Assembly: GCA_017643385.1 (NCBI GenBank)
Contig: JAEPNN010000001.1
Span: forward strand, 186,001 to 250,000
DNA: 64,000 nt
Origin: Dinoroseobacter sp.
GTDB lineage: Bacteria > Pseudomonadota > Alphaproteobacteria > Rhodobacterales > Rhodobacteraceae
Reading direction: 5' to 3'
Below the pieces are notes generated by a model, which was given only the letters and a program-made list of their open reading frames with translations, searched no databases and was not told the origin of the DNA. The position numbers and the translations under genes are program-made. This document shows, piece by piece, positions 9,919 to 17,794 of the stretch (within the stretch, counting starts at the first letter, position 1; each line of letters begins with the position of its first letter).

Positions 9919-10143
9919 ATGGCAGACACCAGTACCAGCCCTCCAATACGGCGCGCCGGGCGTCGGCGTGACGTGGAGTTTCAGATCTATTTTACGCTGA
10001 TTTTCCTGTTTGCGATCCCTTTCGGGGTCGAGCGCTGGATTGCCCACGCAGTGCGCAAACGTTCGCTTGATGTGAGAGGTCCGCTGGCGCGGGCCTGGGC
10101 TGAGGCCGATCGCATCACGCCCATCCTATTCACGATCCGATGA
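9919..10143 (+). CDS. pufQ: PufQ, bacteriochlorophyll-related membrane protein
   Basis: A 74-residue protein with a basic N-terminus (PPIRRAGRRRDVEFQIYF), one membrane helix (TLIFLFAIPFGVERWI) and a basic tail, matching PufQ in size, topology and position between bchZ and pufB. PufQ is needed for full bacteriochlorophyll levels in Rhodobacter and is thought to act as a carrier or scaffold. An AAGGAG lies 10 bases upstream of the ATG. A 114-base gap to pufB holds only the pufB ribosome site and no clear further gene. Confidence 0.9.
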   Translation: MADTSTSPPIRRAGRRRDVEFQIYFTLIFLFAIPFGVERWIAHAVRKRSLDVRGPLARAWAEADRITPILFTIR

Positions 10144-10257
10144 CGATCGTGTCCGAACTGTCTGTCCCCCGGGGCGGCAGAACCTCGATCAGTAATCCGA
10201 TCGGGACCCAGCCGCGAGGGTTTTGCGGCGTCAGCTCAGTGTTCCGGAGGAATTAAC

Positions 10258-10410
10258 ATGGCTGATAATCGTGACCTGTCATTCACAGGTCTAACAGACG
10301 AGCAAGCTCAAGAGCTGCATTCGGTCTACATGGGCGGCCTCTGGCTGTTCGCTATCGCATGTTTGGTTGCACACGTTGCGACCTACATCTGGTGGCCGTG
10401 GTTCAGCTGA
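10258..10410 (+). CDS. pufB: Light-harvesting LH1 beta subunit PufB
   Basis: A 50-residue antenna polypeptide read directly from the sequence. After a polar N-terminus with the [19 protein letters not shown] segment comes one membrane helix ([19 protein letters not shown]) and the short PWFS tail. His39 in the helix is the expected bacteriochlorophyll ligand and His21 the conserved upstream His of beta chains. A strong CCGGAGGAA lies just before the ATG at 10258. It pairs with PufA to form LH1 around the reaction centre. The pufA start follows after 13 bases. Confidence 0.96.
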   Translation: MADNRDLSFTGLTDEQAQELHSVYMGGLWLFAIACLVAHVATYIWWPWFS

Positions 10411-10423
10411 GAAAGGATTGGAA

Positions 10424-10591
10424 ATGGCAAAGTTCTACAAGATCTGGCTTATCTTCGATCCGCGCCGCGTGTTTGTAGCACAAGGTGTATTTCTCTTTCT
10501 CTTGGCGGTGATGATCCATCTCGTCGTGCTCTCGAACGGTGTGAACTGGTTCGAGATTGCGGCGCAGAATCACGCCTCGATGTTGGAGTAA
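10424..10591 (+). CDS. pufA: Light-harvesting LH1 alpha subunit PufA
   Basis: A 55-residue antenna polypeptide. It begins [20 protein letters not shown], the classic LH1 alpha N-terminus, and has one membrane helix with His32 ([10 protein letters not shown]) as bacteriochlorophyll ligand. The start is the ATG at 10424, after an AGGA/GGAAA stretch; the same frame is open 57 bases upstream into pufB but that part is not coding here. A stable hairpin follows the stop, separating pufBA from pufLM. Confidence 0.96.
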   Translation: MAKFYKIWLIFDPRRVFVAQGVFLFLLAVMIHLVVLSNGVNWFEIAAQNHASMLE

Positions 10592-10608
10592 GGCAAAGCC
10601 TCGTTCTA

Positions 10609-10637
10609 GCCGCGGGCGGCTGCCTGTCGCCCGCGGC
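10609..10637 (+). promoter_or_regulatory. pufA-pufL intercistronic hairpin
   Basis: A perfect 10-base stem (GCCGCGGGCG pairing with CGCCCGCGGC) with a 9-base loop sits 17 bases after the pufA stop. It has no T-run, so it is not a simple terminator. In Rhodobacter an equivalent structure protects the pufBA segment from 3' decay and gives an excess of LH1 over reaction centre. Confidence 0.85.
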
Positions 10638-10701
10638 ATACTAAAACTGAAAACAGGCGTTCGCGGCCCCAGGCCCGGGCGTTAATCGCGGAGACCAGAA
10701 G

Positions 10702-11541
10702 ATGGCGTTGCTCAGCTTCGAAAGAAAATATCGCGTACGCGGTGGGACTCTGATCGGCGGAGATCTGTTCGACTTCTGGGTTGGACCCTTCTACGTCGGT
10801 TTTTTTGGCGTCACGACGCTCTTTTTTGCGGCCCTTGGAACAATCCTGATCTTTTACGGGGCTGCCATGCAGGGGACGTTCAACCCCTGGCTAATCAATA
10901 TTGCGCCCCCTGACCTTAGTTACGGTCTGGCGGCAGCTCCCTTGTTGGAAGGAGGGCTTTGGCAAGTAATCACCATCTGCGCGACAGGAGCTTTCATAAG
11001 CTGGGCGCTCAGAGAGGTTGAGATCTGCCGAAAACTTGGGATGGGCTATCATGTGCCCTTTGCCTTTGGTTTCGCAATCCTTGCTTACGTGACCCTCGTT
11101 ATTTTCCGACCGCTTCTTATGGGCGCATGGGGCCACGGTTTCCCGTATGGCATATTCAGCCATCTCGATTGGGTATCGAATACGGGCTACGCCTATCTAC
11201 ATTTCCACTACAACCCGGCGCATATGCTGGCGGTGACGCTGTTCTTCACCACCACCCTCGCGCTCGCCTTGCATGGGGCGCTGATCCTGTCGGCCGCCAA
11301 CCCCGAAAAAGGCGAGACGATGAAGACGCCGGATCACGAAGACACCTTCTTCCGCGATTTCATCGGCTATTCGATCGGACCACTCGGTATTCACCGTCTG
11401 GGGTGGTTGCTGGCGATCAACGCGGTGTTTTTCTCTGCTGTCTGCATCATCATTTCAGGCCCCGTTTGGACGCGCGGTTGGCCAGAATGGTGGAGCTGGT
11501 GGCTCGAGCTGCCGATCTGGGGCAGCCAAGTAGGGATTTAA
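10702..11541 (+). CDS. pufL: Photosynthetic reaction centre L subunit
   Basis: A 279-residue membrane subunit with five helices. It begins [15 protein letters not shown] and contains the L-chain landmarks [53 protein letters not shown] and the special-pair/iron region [22 protein letters not shown], with the iron ligand in [10 protein letters not shown]. It binds half the special pair, the accessory pigment, bacteriopheophytin and QB. The pufM ATG follows 3 bases after the stop. Confidence 0.97.
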   Translation: MALLSFERKYRVRGGTLIGGDLFDFWVGPFYVGFFGVTTLFFAALGTILIFYGAAMQGTFNPWLINIAPPDLSYGLAAAPLLEGGLWQVITICATGAFISWALREVEICRKLGMGYHVPFAFGFAILAYVTLVIFRPLLMGAWGHGFPYGIFSHLDWVSNTGYAYLHFHYNPAHMLAVTLFFTTTLALALHGALILSAANPEKGETMKTPDHEDTFFRDFIGYSIGPLGIHRLGWLLAINAVFFSAVCIIISGPVWTRGWPEWWSWWLELPIWGSQVGI

Positions 11542-11544
11542 GCC

Positions 11545-12531
11545 ATGATCACCGAATATCAGAATATCTTCACTCAAGTCCAAGTCCGCGGCCCTGCCGA
11601 GATGGGCACGGATGACTACGGCACCCTGACCGAGGATCGCAGCAAATCAGCGACGTTCTCGTCGCTGACAGGCTGGCTCGGTAACGCGCAGCTGGGGCCT
11701 GTGAACCTTGGTATGGTCGGGATTGCATCGCTCTTTGCAGGCGTGATCTGGTTCAACATTGTTGGGCTCAGCATGCTGGCACAGGTCGGTTGGTCGATCC
11801 CAGAGTTCCTGCGCCAGTTCTTCTGGCTGGCGCTGGAACCGCCAAGCCCGGAATACGGGCTACGAATGCCACCGCTGAATGACGGGGGGTGGTATATCAT
11901 TGCCAGCTTCTTCCTGTTGGTTTCGGTGATGGGCTGGTGGTACCGGTCTTGGCAGCTGGCGGCTGAACAGAAGATGGGCAAGCACGTCTTCTGGGCATTC
12001 GGCGCAGCGATCTGGCTGTTCCTTGTGCTGGGCCTGTTCCGTCCGATCCTGATGGGGTCCTGGAGCGAGGCTGTACCGTACGGCATATTCCCGCACCTTG
12101 ATTGGACCACAGCGTTTTCGATCCGCTACGGCAACCTGTACTACAACCCGTTCCACTGTCTCAGCATTGTGTTCCTGTATGGATCTGCCCTGCTGTTTGC
12201 CATGCATGGCGGTACCATTCTTGCGGTGACCCGATATGGCGGCGACCGTGAGCTTGAGCAGATCGTTGATCGCGGCACCGCGACCGAACGTGCAGCCCTG
12301 TTCTGGCGCTGGACTATGGGGTTCAACGCCACGATGGAGGGTATCCACCGATGGGCTTGGTGGTTCGCGGTTCTCACGCCCATCACGGGAGGCATCGGCA
12401 TCCTTTTGACCGGCACTGTCGTCGACAACTGGTTCATCTGGGCGCAGGAGCACAATTTTGCCCCGGCTTACGACGGCAGCTACGGCTATGACGCCTATGG
12501 CTCCTACGAAGCCTTCATCGGGAAGGAGTAA
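11545..12531 (+). CDS. pufM: Photosynthetic reaction centre M subunit
   Basis: A 328-residue partner of PufL. Family landmarks are [75 protein letters not shown] and the iron/QA segment [13 protein letters not shown]. The C-terminal tail ([18 protein letters not shown]) continues on the cytoplasmic/periplasmic face as in chains that dock a PufC cytochrome. There is no pufX after it; the next gene is pufC, 4 bases on. Confidence 0.97.
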   Translation: MITEYQNIFTQVQVRGPAEMGTDDYGTLTEDRSKSATFSSLTGWLGNAQLGPVNLGMVGIASLFAGVIWFNIVGLSMLAQVGWSIPEFLRQFFWLALEPPSPEYGLRMPPLNDGGWYIIASFFLLVSVMGWWYRSWQLAAEQKMGKHVFWAFGAAIWLFLVLGLFRPILMGSWSEAVPYGIFPHLDWTTAFSIRYGNLYYNPFHCLSIVFLYGSALLFAMHGGTILAVTRYGGDRELEQIVDRGTATERAALFWRWTMGFNATMEGIHRWAWWFAVLTPITGGIGILLTGTVVDNWFIWAQEHNFAPAYDGSYGYDAYGSYEAFIGKE

Positions 12532-12535
12532 AGCC

Positions 12536-13549
12536 ATGCTCGGAAACTGGAAACGTTTAGATACCTGGTTCTCGACCTGGAATAAGAACAACCCGACCGA
12601 CATCTATGGGCCCGTCATCGTGATGGGCACCTTAGGTGGGGCTTTGATTGCTGCGATTGCGTTGGTCAGCTTAGGTCAGCCCTTTAAAACCGATAGTATG
12701 CAAACAGGGCCGAGAGGCACCGGAATGTCAGTGCCCGAATTCGTAAGCGATCTTGCTGAGCCGGATCCGGGGATTGCTGCATATGCGGCAATCGATACCG
12801 ACGGCGATGCGGTGGCGGCGATGCGGGCCTGGACGGGTATTCCCACCTTGTTTGAGGACGAGGAGGATTATCAGACCATTGTTGCGCATCGCATGATTGA
12901 GATGACCCAGAATATCAACGAGAACTGGGATGCTCACGTCAATGCAAATGGCGAGGTCGGTGTAACCTGTTTCACATGCCATCGAGGGCAGGCTGTCCCC
13001 AGTGGCGTATGGTACAACATCACACCGGTGAACCAATCTATGGCTGGGTGGTCCAGCACTCAGAACATGGCAACCAGTCAAAGTCAGTATACTTCGCTGC
13101 CATCTGATGCGTTGCAAAGCTATCTGGCGGATTACGAACCGATCGGTGTTCATGATCTTGATAGCCGCGTACCCGGCGTGCCCGGGCAGGATGTGGCAGC
13201 GATCCAGAATGCGGAACGCACCTATTCGCTTATGAATTACTTTGCGAATTCGCTAGGTGTGAACTGCGTGTTCTGTCACAACTCGCGGGCTTTCTACGAC
13301 GCGGCTCAGGTGACTCCACAATGGGCAACCGCAAGCCTTGGGATTGCCATGGTGCAGGAACTGAACCTGGATTACCTGATCCCACTGGAAGAGGTTCTAC
13401 CACCTGAACGCCTTGGTCCGGTTCACGCCGATGCGCCCAAACTGGCCTGTATGACATGCCACAAGGGGTATCAGCAGCCATTGCAAGGCACCAACGTCAT
13501 TGCCGACTGGCCCGATCTTGCAACAATCGGTGCGTCAGTAGTGGACTAG
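12536..13549 (+). CDS. pufC: Reaction-centre-bound cytochrome c PufC (three heme motifs)
   Basis: Donates electrons from periplasmic carriers to the oxidised special pair. The 337-residue protein starts MLGNWKRLDTWFSTWNKNN and has one N-terminal membrane helix (VIVMGTLGGALIAAIALVSL) without a lipobox Cys, so it is anchored by the helix. Only three CxxCH sites are present: CFTCH (residues 145-149), CVFCH and CMTCH. The position where four-heme members carry the heme-1 site (before AHRMIEMTQNIN) reads WTGIPTLFEDE. This agrees with the triheme PufC known from Rhodovulum. The start at 12536 is preferred over an upstream frame inside pufM. Confidence 0.95.
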   Translation: MLGNWKRLDTWFSTWNKNNPTDIYGPVIVMGTLGGALIAAIALVSLGQPFKTDSMQTGPRGTGMSVPEFVSDLAEPDPGIAAYAAIDTDGDAVAAMRAWTGIPTLFEDEEDYQTIVAHRMIEMTQNINENWDAHVNANGEVGVTCFTCHRGQAVPSGVWYNITPVNQSMAGWSSTQNMATSQSQYTSLPSDALQSYLADYEPIGVHDLDSRVPGVPGQDVAAIQNAERTYSLMNYFANSLGVNCVFCHNSRAFYDAAQVTPQWATASLGIAMVQELNLDYLIPLEEVLPPERLGPVHADAPKLACMTCHKGYQQPLQGTNVIADWPDLATIGASVVD

Positions 13550-13651
13550 GGCCCCTCCCAACGGCCCAATCGTTCTTCGGTTCTGCTGGCAATCGGAACC
13601 GGAAACCGGGGAGCAATCCCCACCTGCCTACACCACCCGGTGCAGGTTATA

Positions 13652-13686
13652 GGCGCCGCATTCATATGTTCCCAGAATGCGGCGCC
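13652..13686 (+). promoter_or_regulatory. pufC-dxs hairpin
   Basis: A perfect 12-base inverted repeat (GGCGCCGCATTC and GAATGCGGCGCC) with an 11-base loop ends 8 bases before the GGGGAGG ribosome site of dxs. No T-run follows. It can form a very stable mRNA stem at the end of the puf transcript; it may act as a 3' stabiliser of puf mRNA, a processing site, or a brake on dxs translation. Confidence 0.75.
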
Positions 13687-13706
13687 GCTTCCTCGGGGAG
13701 GAATGA

Positions 13707-15632
13707 ATGACTAGCGAAACGACAACCACACCACACCTTGATCGCATAGTCGGTCCGTCTGACCTGAAGCACATGAAGGACGCAGAACTTGCCGTGCTGG
13801 CAGGTGAGCTGCGCAACGAAGTGATCTCGGTGGTTTCCGAAACCGGGGGGCATTTGGGATCCTCTCTGGGTGTGGTCGAGCTGACCGTAGCGTTGCACGC
13901 TGTTTTCAACGCCCCGATGGACAAGTTGATTTGGGATGTCGGTCATCAATGTTATCCGCACAAAGTTCTGACCGGTCGCCGTCACCGGATGCGGACCTTG
14001 CGTCAAAAGGACGGCCTGTCAGGTTTCACGAAACGTGACGAAAGCGAGTTTGATCCATTTGGGGCCGCACATTCCTCGACCTCCATCTCAGCAGCATTGG
14101 GCTTTGCTGTCGGGCGTGACATGGGCCGTCCAACGGGGGATGCAATTGCGGTTATTGGGGATGGGTCGATCAGCGCGGGTATGGCTTACGAGGCCTTGAA
14201 CAACGCAGGTGCCGAGGGGCGCCGTCTGATCGTCGTGCTCAACGACAATGAAATGTCGATTGCGCCGCCCGTAGGGGCGATGTCGACATATCTATCGGGT
14301 CTTTATACCGAGCAGATGCTTAGCATGAAGGACCTGGCTGAGGGTGTGGAATCGCTATTACCCCCGCCTATGCGCGATGGCGCGCGGCGCGCACGTCAGA
14401 TGGTAACCGGGCAGGGGTCCTCTGGCACGTTGTTTGAGGAACTGGGCTTTGAATACATGGGGCCTGTCGATGGCCATGACGTTCGACAGTTGCTGCGGGT
14501 GTTCCGCGCGGCGCGTGCGCGCGCAAAAGGACCGGTTCTGATCCATTGCTGTACTGTGAAGGGGAAAGGCTATTCGCCCGCCGAGAACAGCACGGACAAA
14601 TACCATGGTGTTTCCAAGTTTGATGTGGCCACTGGCGCACAGGTCAAATCGAAACCCAATGCCCCGAGTTATACGTCGGTCTTCGGAAACGCGCTAACTG
14701 ATGCCGCTGCGCGGGACCCTAACATTGTTGCGATAACTGCAGCTATGCCGTCTGGCACAGGGGTGAACCTGATGGCTAAGCGTTTTCCCGACCGGGTCTT
14801 TGATGTTGGGATCGCCGAACAGCACGGCGTCACGTTTGCAGCTGGAATGGCCGCAAGCGGCTTGAAACCGTTCTGCGCAATTTATTCGACCTTCCTTCAA
14901 CGAGGATACGATCAGATCGTCCATGACGTGGCACTCCAAAAGCTGCCGGTTCGGTTCGCCATCGACCGGGCTGGGCTTGTTGGGGCAGATGGGGCAACCC
15001 ATGCAGGATCATTCGACATCGCATATCTTTCGAACCTACCTGGATTCACAGTGATGGCTGCCGCCGATGAGGCCGAACTTGTGCACATGGTCGAAACCGC
15101 TGCGGCTTATGACGAAGGCCCGATCGCCTTCCGATATCCGCGTGGAGCCGGTGTCGGGGCAGCGCTGCCCGAGCAGGGTAAAGTACTGGAGATCGGAAAA
15201 GGGCGGATTATGCGCGAAGGCACCGATCTAGCGATCCTGAGTCTTGGGACGCATCTGGAACACGCTCAGGCCGCAGCTGCTTTGCTGGAGGCCGAGGGCG
15301 TTAGTGTGACCGTGGCTGATGCGCGTTTTGCCAAACCCCTCGACACGCAGTTAGTTGAAGAATTGGCCCGTGATCATGCTGGGCTGATTACGCTCGAACA
15401 GGGGGCCGAAGGCGGTTTTGGATCAGTTGTCTTGCACCATCTCGCGCGGCGCGGGCTTTTGGACAAAGGGTTGGCGGTGCGGCCGCTGACGTTGCCGGAT
15501 CGGTTCATCCACCAAGGCTCGGCGGATCAGATGTATGAAGATGCAGGCCTCACCGTCGACGAGATTTGCATAACCTGTCTGAACATCCTTTTTCCCGACG
15601 GGAAGGTTGTCGAATTTCCGTCACGCGCTTGA
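13707..15632 (+). CDS. dxs: 1-deoxy-D-xylulose-5-phosphate synthase (photosynthesis-cluster copy)
   Basis: Makes DXP from pyruvate and glyceraldehyde 3-phosphate, the entry step of the MEP isoprenoid pathway. The 641-residue protein has the TPP-binding segment [20 protein letters not shown], the transketolase pyrimidine domain ([21 protein letters not shown]) and the C-terminal domain ([19 protein letters not shown]). It lies 157 bases after pufC on the same strand with a GGGGAGG 5 bases before the ATG, so it likely reads through from puf and raises precursor supply for carotenoids and phytol. A second, very similar dxs is at 34326-36254. Confidence 0.95.
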   Translation: MTSETTTTPHLDRIVGPSDLKHMKDAELAVLAGELRNEVISVVSETGGHLGSSLGVVELTVALHAVFNAPMDKLIWDVGHQCYPHKVLTGRRHRMRTLRQKDGLSGFTKRDESEFDPFGAAHSSTSISAALGFAVGRDMGRPTGDAIAVIGDGSISAGMAYEALNNAGAEGRRLIVVLNDNEMSIAPPVGAMSTYLSGLYTEQMLSMKDLAEGVESLLPPPMRDGARRARQMVTGQGSSGTLFEELGFEYMGPVDGHDVRQLLRVFRAARARAKGPVLIHCCTVKGKGYSPAENSTDKYHGVSKFDVATGAQVKSKPNAPSYTSVFGNALTDAAARDPNIVAITAAMPSGTGVNLMAKRFPDRVFDVGIAEQHGVTFAAGMAASGLKPFCAIYSTFLQRGYDQIVHDVALQKLPVRFAIDRAGLVGADGATHAGSFDIAYLSNLPGFTVMAAADEAELVHMVETAAAYDEGPIAFRYPRGAGVGAALPEQGKVLEIGKGRIMREGTDLAILSLGTHLEHAQAAAALLEAEGVSVTVADARFAKPLDTQLVEELARDHAGLITLEQGAEGGFGSVVLHHLARRGLLDKGLAVRPLTLPDRFIHQGSADQMYEDAGLTVDEICITCLNILFPDGKVVEFPSRA

Positions 15633-15645
15633 CGCTCTGATCGAT

Positions 15646-16533
15646 CTAGGCGTCCGCTGCCAAAAATGAAACCATCTGTATCTTGGCTTCGTCGATGTCT
15701 CTGGCGATGGCATCTACACCGATCAGCTCGATGATCGGGCGTAGGGTATGAACCTCGGCGCCGCTGACGATAATTGGTGTCTGTGGACAGGCAATATGTA
15801 GCGCGACCACCAAGCGTGATAGCGCATCGACTGAGTGCTCGCCGGCTATTGAAAGACCGACAACAGAACAGTTCGAGGCCGCGATCGTGGCAACAAGCGT
15901 ATCGTGATCAAGGCCAGTTGAAAGATCGATCCTCCACCCCTCTTTGCGCATCAAATCGGCGGCCATCTGAATGCCAATTATGTGGGTTTCCCCAGGAACC
16001 GACGCAAAAATCGCTGTCTTGTCTGTGCGGAGGTGCTTTGGACGGAAGAGGTGGCGCATGCTTCGCATAATCGCGAGTATCCTACCTGTTCCAATCGTGA
16101 CCTCGGCAAATGATAATCGATCCTCGACCCACCAGTCACCTAAGCGTCTTGCGGCGGCTGACAGATACTTGAGATAAACAACATCCGGTGGCACGCCCAC
16201 GGCGCGCAGCTCGGTTATGAGTTCGGCTGCATCGGTGTCACCATGGCCGACCAAAGCAAGGCAAAGCGTTTCAAGATCCCCAGAGTTTGGCTCTTGTGGA
16301 AGATCACCAAGCTCGCGCTCTTTCAAAGTTAATCGGTATATGACTTCGTTGGCGATCGATTTCACGAGGTCCGAGGGCAGCCGTTCTTTCAGCTGCCTTA
16401 AATCTTCTTGGCGTTGCGCATACGTCTGAAAAACGATTGCGCGCTTTGAAGTGTCTTCTGGACCCAACAGCGTCCTCCCCTGACCGCTGTGTTTCTGAGC
16501 GAACCTATGGTCTGGCACTTCTAAGGTCACCAC
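15646..16533 (-). CDS. AerR/PpaA-like cobalamin-binding regulator
   Basis: A 295-residue protein with a B12-binding-like C-terminal half. The N-terminal helical half has the segment RLGDWWVEDRLSFAEVTIGTGRI, typical of AerR/PpaA and related B12-binding regulators, where the Trp and acidic residues cover the ligand. The next domain begins AIFASVPGETHIIGIQMAADL; the His in GETHIIG sits where the DxHxxG cobalt-ligand His is found, though the Asp is Glu. AerR/PpaA works with CrtJ/PpsR to set photosynthesis gene output by light and B12. It starts with GTG and converges on dxs, 13 bases apart. Whether this is the main AerR or a paralogue cannot be told here. Confidence 0.8.
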   Translation of the reverse strand: MVTLEVPDHRFAQKHSGQGRTLLGPEDTSKRAIVFQTYAQRQEDLRQLKERLPSDLVKSIANEVIYRLTLKERELGDLPQEPNSGDLETLCLALVGHGDTDAAELITELRAVGVPPDVVYLKYLSAAARRLGDWWVEDRLSFAEVTIGTGRILAIMRSMRHLFRPKHLRTDKTAIFASVPGETHIIGIQMAADLMRKEGWRIDLSTGLDHDTLVATIAASNCSVVGLSIAGEHSVDALSRLVVALHIACPQTPIIVSGAEVHTLRPIIELIGVDAIARDIDEAKIQMVSFLAADA

Positions 16534-16791
16534 GCCTAGGCCTGCTTTTTGTTTATGTGCGGCTGGTCAAATCGTTCCTCCGACGTTGACTGGCGTGCCA
16601 TGGGCATAAACGGTTCTTGAGACTGATAACGAAATTAGCTTCACCGGTTGGGTAGATCGCGAACGCGTCGTTGCGCTGATATGCCCCTTGGCAGAACCTG
16701 AGTTACACCTTCCCTTCTTGGGTTGTAGGGTTGGCATCCCGGGGGTGACCAGTTAGAACTTTCCACTACGTATAAATACGTATAAAGGCTT
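16534..16791. other. Intergenic leader between two minus-strand regulators
   Basis: About 258 bases with no gene. It lies upstream of the AerR-like gene and downstream of the FixJ-like gene. A direct repeat (TACGTATAAATACGTATAAA, 16772-16791) abuts the FixJ-like stop. No TGT-N12-ACA operator, terminator with T-run or clear promoter was found by eye. Confidence 0.5.
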
Positions 16792-17394
16792 TTATCCCAT
16801 CATTCTAAGGAGATCAGCGATTCCGCGCGCCTGCATTTTTTCTCGTATTCGCGCCCTGTGAACTTCGATTGTCCTGCGGCTGACACTTAGAACGTCTGCA
16901 ATTTCCTTGTTCATCTTCCCCTCAAGCAGATGAGACAGCACCTCGCGCTCTCGCTCGGTCAGGTTTCCAAGCCGCTGGGCAACGACTGTTTTCGATGGCA
17001 GGGGCAGCGGACGGCTGGCAACTACAGCGAGGGCCTGACGCACGGAGTCCAGAACTCTTTCGCAGTCAGTCGGGTCCTCAATAAAATCATAGGCACCCGC
17101 GCGCAGTGCTTGAACCGCGACTGAAACGCTTGCGTTCCCCGTTATAAATATGACTGGGGTCGAGGCGTTTATTTCGTTGAGATAGGCTTGCAATTCCAGA
17201 CCGTTAAGGCCAGGCAATTCAACGCTTGAGACAAGGACGGTGGGTGCGTTTCGGTCAAACGTCTCTAAGAATGCCTCTGCAGAGATAAATACACGCGTGT
17301 GAATACCGTCTGCGGCCAGCAGAGAAGCCAATGTGCAAAGCCCGCCGTCGTCTGCCACGATGTCAACGGTCTTAGTCGTAATGATGCGGGACAA
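16792..17394 (-). CDS. FixJ-like LuxR-family regulator with degenerate receiver
   Basis: A 200-residue two-domain protein. The N-terminal receiver fold aligns with FixJ, but the phospho-acceptor Asp is Ser57 (VLVSSVELPGLNGLEL) and the conserved Lys before Pro is Asp107 (FIEDPT); the acidic pair Asp15-Asp16 and Thr85 remain. The C-terminal helix-turn-helix is intact (LTEREREVLSHLLEGKMNKE, then SRRTIEVHRARIREKM). It should bind DNA without phosphorylation by a normal histidine kinase; none is nearby. Its place between the puf-side AerR-like gene and tRNA-Leu suggests a role in photosynthesis control, which is an inference. No ligand-binding domain is visible. Confidence 0.85.
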   Translation of the reverse strand: MSRIITTKTVDIVADDGGLCTLASLLAADGIHTRVFISAEAFLETFDRNAPTVLVSSVELPGLNGLELQAYLNEINASTPVIFITGNASVSVAVQALRAGAYDFIEDPTDCERVLDSVRQALAVVASRPLPLPSKTVVAQRLGNLTEREREVLSHLLEGKMNKEIADVLSVSRRTIEVHRARIREKMQARGIADLLRMMG

Positions 17395-17558
17395 TAGAAC
17401 CCTCGCAAAACTATATTCCTGTCCTTCATGAGCTTAGCGCCCGTTTGGTTGACGTCGAATCTCGTAGCGCAAACTGAAGGGGGAGGGACAACGACATCAC
17501 GCAACGCGAGCGTGTCAGCTCCGATACATCGTTCACGACTGTTTCATACTTTAGGGGG

Positions 17559-17645
17559 TGGTGCCCAGGAGAGGACTCGAACCTCCACGTCCATACGGAC
17601 ACTAGCACCTGAAGCTAGCGCGTCTACCAATTCCGCCACCTGGGC
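17559..17645 (-). tRNA. tRNA-Leu (CAG)
   Basis: The minus strand reads GCCCAGGTGGCGGAATTGG at the 5' end and closes with CCTGGGC A CCA, so acceptor stem and CCA are encoded. The anticodon loop has CTTCAGGTG (anticodon CAG), a long variable arm is present as in leucine tRNAs, and the T arm reads GGTTCGAGTCC. 87 bases with CCA. Confidence 0.95.
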
Positions 17646-17794
17646 CGGTGTCGTGAGGCCGCGTGTTAGTCTTGCTGGGTCAACGTGTCAACGGGCTTTT
17701 TCCGGCCGAAACCCCCCGCGACGGCATTGCGCCTTGTGGCAACTCGCATACAGCGGTATCCCGGCGACAACCTCGGACTCAGGAGCTTTCGGTT

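Noticed and set aside
7979-9946. 655-codon open frame on the minus strand opposite bchY and bchZ
   Set aside because: It is a shadow of bchY and bchZ, whose protein motifs are certain. Long antisense frames are common in GC-rich genes, and it has no recognisable domain.
12458-12535. 26-codon upstream extension of pufC inside pufM
   Set aside because: The extension is another frame of pufM and the PufC-like protein begins at MLGNWKRL with its own ribosome site.
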